Shown piece by piece: positions 7,605-12,024 of a DNA stretch of 12,024 nt. Source of the DNA: Geobacteraceae bacterium (GTDB lineage Bacteria > Desulfobacterota > Desulfuromonadia > Desulfuromonadales > Desulfuromonadaceae). The notes beneath the pieces are model-generated. The model saw only the letters and a list, made by a program, of their open reading frames with translations, had not been told where the DNA came from and made no database searches. Each line of letters opens with the position of its first letter. Position 1 is the stretch's first letter. The DNA lies in assembly GCA_020201305.1 (NCBI GenBank), contig JAIVHC010000183.1:1-12024 (forward strand). The letters run 5' to 3'. Made by a program: the position numbers and the translations under genes.

Positions 7605-7673
7605 AAGAGGTGTAAGAGACCGAAACGAGAAGATTTTTTCACACATATGCTATCTAAAGGAGATTACATCAGC

Positions 7674-8465
7674 ATGAAACAGGATGTCACTGCAGGGGTG
7701 GTACAATTCAATATTAAACTCGGAGATATCGACACAAATATTGCAACTGCGGCTGAAGGCCTGCGTCGCCTGGCGGCTCAGAATGTTCAGCTTGCAATCC
7801 TTCCGGAGATGTGGAGTTGTGGCTACGACTACCGCAACCTCGCCCATCTGGCAGAGGAGACCCCCCGCATTCTGGAAATGCTCAAAGATCTCTCAACCGA
7901 GTTGAACCTGGTGATCGTGGGAAGCCTGCCGGAAAAAGACAACGCCACCCTGTACAACACCCTCTATGTGGCAGATGAAGGCAGCATTGTAGATAGCTAC
8001 CGCAAGCTGCACATGTTTTCCACCATGGGGGAAGATCGTTTCTTAAGCCCCGGGAATCGGGTGTGTGTTGTTCCCACCTCCGCCGGACGTCTGGGCCTGG
8101 CTATCTGCTACGATCTGCGTTTTCCGGAATTGTTCCGCAAAATGGCCCTCGAAGGGGCGGAAATTCTCTGCATCCCTGCCGAGTGGCCTAAACCAAGGCA
8201 GGAACACTGGCGTACATTGTTGCGTGCCCGCGCCATAGAAAACCAGATATTTGTGGCCGCCGCCAACTGCTGCGGCATTCAGGGCAAGCTCGACTTCTTC
8301 GGCATGAGTATGCTGATTTCGGCGCGCGGAGATGTCCTGGCGGAAGCAGGTGAGACCAACACCGAACTGGTCGCCACCTTCTCCCACGAGGAGATGATCA
8401 AGTACCGTTCGCAGATTTTAAGTTTCCGCGACCGCCGCCCCGAGATCTACGGCACCCTGCCATAA
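7674..8465 (+). CDS. Carbon-nitrogen hydrolase (nitrilase superfamily, omega-amidase-like)
   Basis: A cytoplasmic C-N hydrolase of 263 residues that would cleave an amide or related bond through a thioester intermediate. All nitrilase-superfamily catalytic residues are visible: Glu45 in AILPEMW, Lys111 in SYRKLHMF, Cys145 in ICYDLRFPELFR, plus the accessory Glu120 in TMGEDRF. The context around Lys and Cys resembles the Nit2/YafV omega-amidase group, which hydrolyses alpha-ketoglutaramate or ketosuccinamate in methionine salvage and transamination side chemistry. Substrate assignment is inference. ATG 7674 is chosen because AAAGGAG lies upstream (7656-7662, an 11-nt spacing, rather long) and the protein begins at the expected first beta strand (DVTAGVVQFN). 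An in-frame ATG at 7647 has no ribosome-binding site. It appears monocistronic, driven by the 7576-7604 promoter, and converges with the gene at 8517-8939. Confidence 0.93.
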   Translation: MKQDVTAGVVQFNIKLGDIDTNIATAAEGLRRLAAQNVQLAILPEMWSCGYDYRNLAHLAEETPRILEMLKDLSTELNLVIVGSLPEKDNATLYNTLYVADEGSIVDSYRKLHMFSTMGEDRFLSPGNRVCVVPTSAGRLGLAICYDLRFPELFRKMALEGAEILCIPAEWPKPRQEHWRTLLRARAIENQIFVAAANCCGIQGKLDFFGMSMLISARGDVLAEAGETNTELVATFSHEEMIKYRSQILSFRDRRPEIYGTLP

Positions 8466-8516
8466 AAATGGGTGAACTGAAATAATAGCAGAAGCAATAA
8501 CTAGTTGTGTGGATCC

Positions 8517-8939
8517 TCATTCTCCAACTACCTGCACCGCATCTCTGAAGCGGGGGGGTATATCTTCATAATGCTCGGCAAACTGGATGTTCTGCTCTGC
8601 ATCGAGATAGATGTAGCGCAGTGAACCATCCTCCGCTTCGTCTTGAGGGCCGGGGACAGCCTGTTGCGTCACACGCGTGATTTCCCGCTCCACCACAGCA
8701 TCGGCACTGGTATCTGCAGGGGCGACGGCCTCAGGTTCAGGGGCTCGAGCAGGTTTACTTTGCGGGATTTGTATCTGGGGCAAACCGAACAGGCGGCGGC
8801 GGAAATCGGCATGAAACTCCTGTACATCGCGCAGGAAAGGCTGCTCAAAACCGCGATAGCGCAACAACACCTGATCCAGCGCCACCAGCAGGAGCGTAAA
8901 TATCCCCAGCCACACAAATCCTACCACCAAACGTTTCAT
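8517..8939 (-). CDS. Small membrane-anchored protein with DUF4124-like C-terminus
   Basis: A 140-residue protein of unknown function. One N-terminal transmembrane segment (about 5-25, LVVGFVWLGIFTLLLVALDQ) has Lys-Arg before it, predicting the C-terminal part outside the cytoplasm. A Pro/Ala-rich low-complexity linker (60-100) follows. The tail RYIYLDAEQNIQFAEHYEDI (108-127), then PPRFRDAVQVV, resembles the short Y-x-D-x-x-G-x-x-x-F ... IPPxYR pattern of DUF4124-type periplasmic proteins, although Gly is replaced by Gln-Asn here. The resemblance is from memory and modest. ATG 8939-8937 has a weak GGAAAG before it. It diverges from cfa across a 223-bp shared gap and converges with the nitrilase gene. 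The length, hydrophobic start and coherent composition argue that it is a real gene. Confidence 0.75.
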   Translation of the reverse strand: MKRLVVGFVWLGIFTLLLVALDQVLLRYRGFEQPFLRDVQEFHADFRRRLFGLPQIQIPQSKPARAPEPEAVAPADTSADAVVEREITRVTQQAVPGPQDEAEDGSLRYIYLDAEQNIQFAEHYEDIPPRFRDAVQVVGE

Positions 8940-9069
8940 TGATTCTTTCCGTTCAGGTTAATTCTACGAAGCATCAAGTCCAGAGCATGCCTGTGAACCT
9001 GTACACCCACCATATCAAACAGATCTTGAGCGACTTGTACCACCTCCCCTTTGTCATCGCAAGGGGGCA

Positions 9070-9087
9070 GTAAAAGGGGCCCTTTAC
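9070..9087. promoter_or_regulatory. 18-bp imperfect palindrome at the cfa promoter
   Basis: GTAAAAGGGGCCCTTTAC pairs at 7 of 9 positions around its centre (GTAAA/TTTAC arms and a GG/CC core). It overlaps five bases of the proposed -35 hexamer at 9083-9088, the expected position for a repressor operator. No regulator is identified. Confidence 0.35.
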
Positions 9088-9110
9088 ACATGCCTTATTT
9101 TTGCTACCAT
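9083..9110 (+). promoter_or_regulatory. Putative cfa promoter with extended -10
   Basis: TTTACA (9083-9088), a 16-nt spacer ending in TGC, then TACCAT (9105-9110) fit a -35 and an extended -10 element. Initiation would be near 9117, giving a leader of about 46 nt to the cfa start. The -10 core matches only 4 of 6 positions, so confidence is moderate. Confidence 0.45.
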
Positions 9111-9150
9111 TTATACAGGATTGAAAAAACTTAAGCCAGGATCGATAAAC

Positions 9151-9157
9151 AAGGAGG
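9151..9157 (+). promoter_or_regulatory. Ribosome-binding site that fixes the cfa start
   Basis: AAGGAGG lies 5 nt before ATG 9163. This strong site selects that ATG over the in-frame TTG at 9121, which has no ribosome-binding site and would add 14 residues. Confidence 0.85.
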
Positions 9158-9162
9158 ACGGC

Positions 9163-10353
9163 ATGAAGGACGTATTCCAGAACGTGGTCGAGTCGATAGG
9201 CAAAGACCAGCACGACGCCGCGCTGAAAGTACATTTCTGGGACGGCGATACCTTCATGCTCGGAGAAAAGCCGTTTAAATCGGAATTAAAGCTTAAGTCT
9301 CCCCTCGCCGTAAAGCGGATTCTCAGAGAAGGTTCCCTCGGCTTTGGGGAAGAGTACATGCGCGGCAATATCGACATAGAAGGTGATATGCAGCATCTGA
9401 TTCGCGTGGGGATGAGCTCCGGCTTCGACGCGCCGAAGCTACCACTTCAGTCCAAACTCGAACTTGCACTGCTGCGCCTGCAGACCACCAATACGTTAAA
9501 CCGCTCGGCGCGCAACATCCAGAGCCACTATGATCTGGGCAATGACTTTTACCGCCTCTGGCTCGATGAGAGCATGACTTACTCGTGCGCCTATTTCCGT
9601 GATGAAAACCACAATCTGGAACAGGCACAGCAGGACAAATACGAACACATCTGCCGCAAACTCCACCTTAACGCAGGGGAAACCCTCGTGGATATCGGCT
9701 GCGGCTGGGGCGGAATGCTCATATATGCCGCAAAAAAATACGGCATCCATGGCATCGGCTGCACCCTGTCACAGCAGCAGTATGACTATGCCCGCGCCAG
9801 AATACGGGAAGAGAATCTGGATGGGCAGATTGCAGTACATCTACAGGACTATCGCGACCTGAGCGGTCAGTTTGACAAGTTCGTATCCATCGGGATGTTT
9901 GAACATGTCGGCAGGGAATACCATGCCACCTTCATCGACAAAGTAAAGGAACTCTTGAAACCCGGTGGATTCGGCGTGTTGCACTGCATCACTAAAGACG
10001 TGCCTGAAAAATGCGATCCATGGATAAACAAATACATATTCCCCGGCGGCGATATTCCCGCTGCCACTCAGGTGGTAGAACTCTTAGGCAACAGCAGTTT
10101 TATCCTTGAAGATATGGAAAACCTGCGCCGCCATTACGCCCTCACCCTGCGCGAGTGGAGCCATCGCTTTGAACAGGTAGTTCCACACATTGAAGAGACC
10201 TTCGATCCAAGCTTTGCACGCATGTGGCGCACCTATCTGAACTTTTCCGAAGCCGCATTCTGCTGCGGCAACCTGCACCTGCACCAGTTTCTCTTCACCC
10301 ACGGTCCCGAGCACAACTATCCGCTCACGCGCGCGCACGTGTATGGGGGATGA
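9163..10353 (+). CDS. cfa: Cyclopropane-fatty-acyl-phospholipid synthase
   Basis: Transfers a methylene group from S-adenosylmethionine onto cis double bonds of membrane phospholipid acyl chains, a modification linked to acid, solvent and stationary-phase tolerance. It has 396 residues, in the family range. An N-terminal lipid-binding domain (about 1-115) precedes the Rossmann methyltransferase domain. The SAM loop is VDIGCGWGG (176-184). Residues matching the E. coli bicarbonate/active site are present: Cys142 in YSCAYF, Glu247 in GMFEHVG, His274 and Ile276 in LHCI, and Tyr325 in RHYALTL. SHYDLGNDFYRLWLDESM (121-138) is also typical. It stands alone on the plus strand, followed at once by repeats and accessory genes. 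Confidence 0.97.
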   Translation: MKDVFQNVVESIGKDQHDAALKVHFWDGDTFMLGEKPFKSELKLKSPLAVKRILREGSLGFGEEYMRGNIDIEGDMQHLIRVGMSSGFDAPKLPLQSKLELALLRLQTTNTLNRSARNIQSHYDLGNDFYRLWLDESMTYSCAYFRDENHNLEQAQQDKYEHICRKLHLNAGETLVDIGCGWGGMLIYAAKKYGIHGIGCTLSQQQYDYARARIREENLDGQIAVHLQDYRDLSGQFDKFVSIGMFEHVGREYHATFIDKVKELLKPGGFGVLHCITKDVPEKCDPWINKYIFPGGDIPAATQVVELLGNSSFILEDMENLRRHYALTLREWSHRFEQVVPHIEETFDPSFARMWRTYLNFSEAAFCCGNLHLHQFLFTHGPEHNYPLTRAHVYGG

Positions 10354-10361
10354 AGAAATAA

Positions 10362-10394
10362 AGGTGCAAGGTTTCAGGTTCGGGGTTCAAGGTT
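10362..10394 (+). repeat. Left copy of flanking inverted repeat (GGTGCAAGG / TTTCAGGT type)
   Basis: AGGTGCAAGG followed directly by TTTCAGGT, then degenerate GGTTC and CAAGGTTT units, starts 9 nt after the cfa stop. The same words recur in opposite orientation at 11341-11371, so the two copies bracket the hepT-mntA pair. The internal structure is a loose run of 6-8-nt words. Confidence 0.75.
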
Positions 10395-10400
10395 TGTACC

Positions 10401-10421
10401 GTAGGGTGGCCAATGGCCACC
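10401..10421 (+). repeat. REP-like palindrome with GTAG foot
   Basis: GTAG is followed by GGTGGCC-AAT-GGCCACC, a 7-bp perfect stem with a 3-nt loop (the two G bases at the foot overlap the stem). A GTAG or GGAG tetranucleotide next to a short palindrome is the described architecture of REP elements mobilised by RAYT transposases. No RAYT gene is in the window, and there is only one copy. A cfa or hepT terminator is less likely, because no U-tract follows on either strand. Confidence 0.5.
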
Positions 10422-10466
10422 TTGATTGCATCTTAAAACAATAAAATCGGCGTGCTCTTTTCCCAT

Positions 10467-10874
10467 TCAATTCAGGGCTTTTATAATCTGCTCCAGATAT
10501 TCATCCACATCCACCAATCCCGGCAGAATTGCATTGCAGATTATATCCTTATCAACCTTCTCGTAGTCATGCGCGAGAAAGTTCCTGAAACCTGCAATCT
10601 GGGCAAATCTGTAGGCAAAGTCAGCCTCCAGCACTCCGGCTTCGCCTAGCACATCAATTGAATCGGAGTAAGATTGCGGAGGCCGCAGGCCCAGATGGCG
10701 TATAAGCATCTCCGCCAGGCTTATGCAACTGTCTGAGCTAAGATACAAATAGTGCAAAAGTGCGCCACGGTATATGGGATCGGAGTGAAACCTGGCGTTG
10801 CACTCGTTCTCAATAGAACGGATAAGCTTTAAATGCTCCCGAATCCGGGCGATTTTCTGGTGGATAATTTCCAT
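10467..10874 (-). CDS. hepT: HepT-like HEPN RNase toxin
   Basis: HEPN-domain ribonuclease toxin of a type VII (MntA/HepT) toxin-antitoxin system; characterised members cut RNA until their antitoxin adds AMP to a conserved tyrosine. It has 135 residues. The protein is predicted all-helical, with the catalytic/modified motif RNFLAHDY (Rx4HxY) at Arg97, His102 and Tyr104 intact. The ATG at 10874-10872 overlaps the mntA TGA by one base (TGATG), showing translational coupling; a GTG one codon earlier is the alternative. An AGGG lies just before it. The order, antitoxin first, is common. It probably shares a transcript with mntA, with no separate promoter seen. All motif residues are present, so it should be active if expressed. 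Confidence 0.92.
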   Translation of the reverse strand: MEIIHQKIARIREHLKLIRSIENECNARFHSDPIYRGALLHYLYLSSDSCISLAEMLIRHLGLRPPQSYSDSIDVLGEAGVLEADFAYRFAQIAGFRNFLAHDYEKVDKDIICNAILPGLVDVDEYLEQIIKALN

Positions 10875-11272
10875 CACATCCCTACATTGCGCTTGCGTTG
10901 CTGTTTAAAATCCATACACATATGCATAGTTCGGACTTCATAGGCAATCCGTGCTTCATCATCCGCCGAGTAGAGCAATCTCCCTTCACGCACGATGGTG
11001 TCCTGCAAAATCAGATTTTTTGATGTGTTCAATATCACCACATCAATATCGTTGCGCTGCAACACACGTGACATATCTGCGTAAAATGCAAAGCGAAATC
11101 TGTGCGCATCCGTTTTATCATTACCCTTGAGGAGTACCGCTATATCCACATCGCTGATGGGGCTAACCTGACCCGTAGCACAGGAACCAAACAGATATAT
11201 CGCCACGATGTTATGGCGGTATTTGCGCAGGGCGAAGAGGCTTTTATTTTTTACCGGAAATGAAGAATCCAT
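10874..11272 (-). CDS. mntA: MntA-like nucleotidyltransferase antitoxin
   Basis: Minimal nucleotidyltransferase (MNT, polymerase-beta fold) that, in characterised pairs, inactivates HepT by AMPylating its tyrosine. From ATG 11272-11270 it has 132 residues. The motif GSCATGQVSPISDVD gives GSx10DxD with Gly29-Ser30, Asp41 and Asp43, and a third acidic residue is likely Asp77 in NDIDVV; together these bind metal and nucleotide. The frame continues upstream to a TTG at 11323 without family-like sequence, so the ATG is preferred, but its ribosome-binding site is weak (AAGG 11 nt upstream) and the true start is uncertain. It overlaps hepT by one base. The C-terminal tail is basic (KQQRKRNVGM). The pair is isolated between repeats, as expected for a mobile accessory module. 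Confidence 0.9.
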   Translation of the reverse strand: MDSSFPVKNKSLFALRKYRHNIVAIYLFGSCATGQVSPISDVDIAVLLKGNDKTDAHRFRFAFYADMSRVLQRNDIDVVILNTSKNLILQDTIVREGRLLYSADDEARIAYEVRTMHMCMDFKQQRKRNVGM

Positions 11273-11340
11273 TGCTTTAAGTGCCTTCTCAAAGTACCGC
11301 GTGGGAGAAAACCAGAGGCACAACGCGTCAAATTCTTAGA

Positions 11341-11371
11341 CCTGACACCTGAAACCTTGCCCCTTGCACCT
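11341..11371 (-). repeat. Right copy of flanking inverted repeat
   Basis: Read on the minus strand this contains AGGTGCAAGG, then an extra GGCAAGG unit, then TTTCAGGT and a further TCAGG. It matches the left copy (10362-10394) in the opposite orientation with one heptamer inserted. It fills the gap between the nuclease-family gene stop (11376) and the mntA leader. Confidence 0.75.
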
Positions 11372-11375
11372 GCTC

Positions 11376-12024
11376 CTAAACCTTCTCCCACTCGAAGGAA
11401 GAGATATTGCGCTTTTCTGAGTCGAAGTCGATACCGATGAGGTAGATATCCCTGCCCTGATCCATAAATTTCAGGTGGTATTGCTTCTCTTTGATCTGCG
11501 CCAGGGCATCCCCCTTGCCTTCGACTTTGAACTCAACGACATATATAATATTGCCTGTCTGGATGGTCATGTCGATACGCCCGGTGCTGGTGGGATCTTC
11601 AACCCTTAGGTCGAGGCCCAGGCTCGCAAGATACACATAGGCTATACTGGCGTAGTAGCCTTCAAAGGTGCTGATCTGGTTTCTGGTGTAGTTGTTGTAG
11701 GGGATAGAGGCGAACACGCTGCACAGGGTGGTACGGAATTGCTCAATATCCGCTTCACGCAGACTCTTAAGAAGACTCTTCTTCTCCACCAGGATGTCAG
11801 ACTTGTTGGTTAGCGCACGTGCAACTACATCGTGAAAGGAGATTCTTACCTCGTGGTTGGGAAAACCCAGAACATACTCAGCCCCGAAGTCGGTGAACTC
11901 GGCTTCCTTGATGGTTAAGTAGCCTGATTGGAACAGAATTGGCTCCAGCTCGATATCTTCGATGTTGTAGCTGTCGATAAGGCTCCTGCTTACCTTAAGG
12001 TTGTCGAGCTGCGGGATGTGGTAG
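11376..12024 (-). CDS. AAA-ATPase-like protein with C-terminal PD-(D/E)XK nuclease domain, 5' end outside window
   Basis: Only the C-terminal 215 residues are present; the frame is open to the right edge. The edge portion (SYNIEDIELEPILFQSGYLT onward, then YVLGFPNHEV) is the linker typical of the AAA-ATPase-like/DUF1703 family. The final 135 residues form a PD-(D/E)XK nuclease-superfamily domain: GRIDM supplies the catalytic Asp (codon at 11571-11573), VVEFK the Glu-x-Lys pair (codons at 11526-11534), and AQIKEKQY the downstream Gln. These proteins are abundant, often multi-copy, in anaerobe genomes; the biological role is not settled, with defence or mobile-element functions proposed. An apparent GTG start at 11789 is not the real one, because conserved sequence continues upstream. 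It ends 4 nt from the right repeat copy and is on the same strand as mntA-hepT. Confidence 0.9.
   Translation of the reverse strand, partial: YHIPQLDNLKVSRSLIDSYNIEDIELEPILFQSGYLTIKEAEFTDFGAEYVLGFPNHEVRISFHDVVARALTNKSDILVEKKSLLKSLREADIEQFRTTLCSVFASIPYNNYTRNQISTFEGYYASIAYVYLASLGLDLRVEDPTSTGRIDMTIQTGNIIYVVEFKVEGKGDALAQIKEKQYHLKFMDQGRDIYLIGIDFDSEKRNISSFEWEKV

Larger units (their letters stand above)
7198..7673. other. AT-rich divergent intergenic region between nhaD and the nitrilase gene
   Basis: This 476-base stretch holds no gene I can support. The plus strand is open from 7332 into the nitrilase frame, but its translation is Cys/Ser/Phe-rich and unlike any nitrilase N-terminus. Contents: the nhaD ribosome-binding site (7200-7207); a weak stem TGTACCG/CGGCACA (7254-7260 with 7276-7282); an isolated TATAAT on the minus strand (7310-7315) that could be the nhaD -10 but lacks a clear -35; a 20-bp palindrome (7430-7449); and a good plus-strand promoter (7576-7604). 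It is visibly more AT-rich than the flanking genes. Confidence 0.7.

Noticed and set aside
7332..7673. N-terminal extension of about 114 residues on the nitrilase-family protein
   Set aside because: The frame is open by chance in AT-rich DNA, the translation is unlike any nitrilase N-terminus, and a promoter and ribosome-binding site lie inside it.
10362..11371. CRISPR array
   Set aside because: The repeats are short, degenerate, only two clusters in inverted orientation, and the interval contains genes rather than spacers.
1..12024. tRNA or rRNA genes, insertion sequences, integrase attachment sites
   Set aside because: Looked for and not seen; no cloverleaf, transposase, integrase or att-like duplication was found.

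Overview
The window is bacterial chromosomal DNA. It carries a protein-quality-control block on the minus strand, then a mixed housekeeping stretch, then a short accessory segment at the right edge. The order hemW-hrcA-grpE-dnaK-dnaJ under a perfect CIRCE operator, an NhaD-type sodium/proton antiporter and a cyclopropane-fatty-acid synthase suggest a Gram-negative of the Desulfuromonadales/Geobacterales type (Desulfobacterota), possibly from a saline or brackish setting. That assignment is inferred from gene order and protein character; no database search was possible.

Region 1 (1-5732, all minus). A likely heat-shock operon, hrcA-grpE-dnaK-dnaJ, starts from a sigma70-type promoter (TTGACA-N17-TATCTT, 4502-4530), with CIRCE (4467-4493) immediately downstream. 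HrcA would repress its own operon, and DnaK, DnaJ and GrpE form the Hsp70 cycle. hemW lies just upstream on the same strand. dnaJ runs off the left edge. Two unexplained inverted repeats lie in the grpE-dnaK and dnaK-dnaJ gaps.

Region 2 (5733-10353). A 12-bp hairpin separates hemW from nhaD. nhaD is broken: about 25 residues, including a conserved transmembrane segment, are missing at 6771-6774 and the frame shifts there. A 476-base AT-rich intergenic stretch follows and contains one 20-bp palindrome and a good promoter for a plus-strand nitrilase-superfamily amidase. A small membrane-anchored protein with a DUF4124-like tail (minus) then diverges from cfa (plus). An 18-bp imperfect palindrome overlaps the proposed cfa promoter.

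Region 3 (10354-12024), accessory. A MntA/HepT (MNT/HEPN) toxin-antitoxin pair with intact catalytic motifs lies between inverted copies of a short GGTGCAAGG/CAAGGTTTCAGGT repeat. A GTAG-headed REP-like palindrome lies beside the left copy. The right edge holds the C-terminal part of an AAA-ATPase-like protein with a PD-(D/E)XK nuclease domain.

I see no clearly new multi-gene system. The most distinctive observations are the nhaD lesion, the repeat-bounded toxin-antitoxin cassette, and several unassigned palindromes near promoters.
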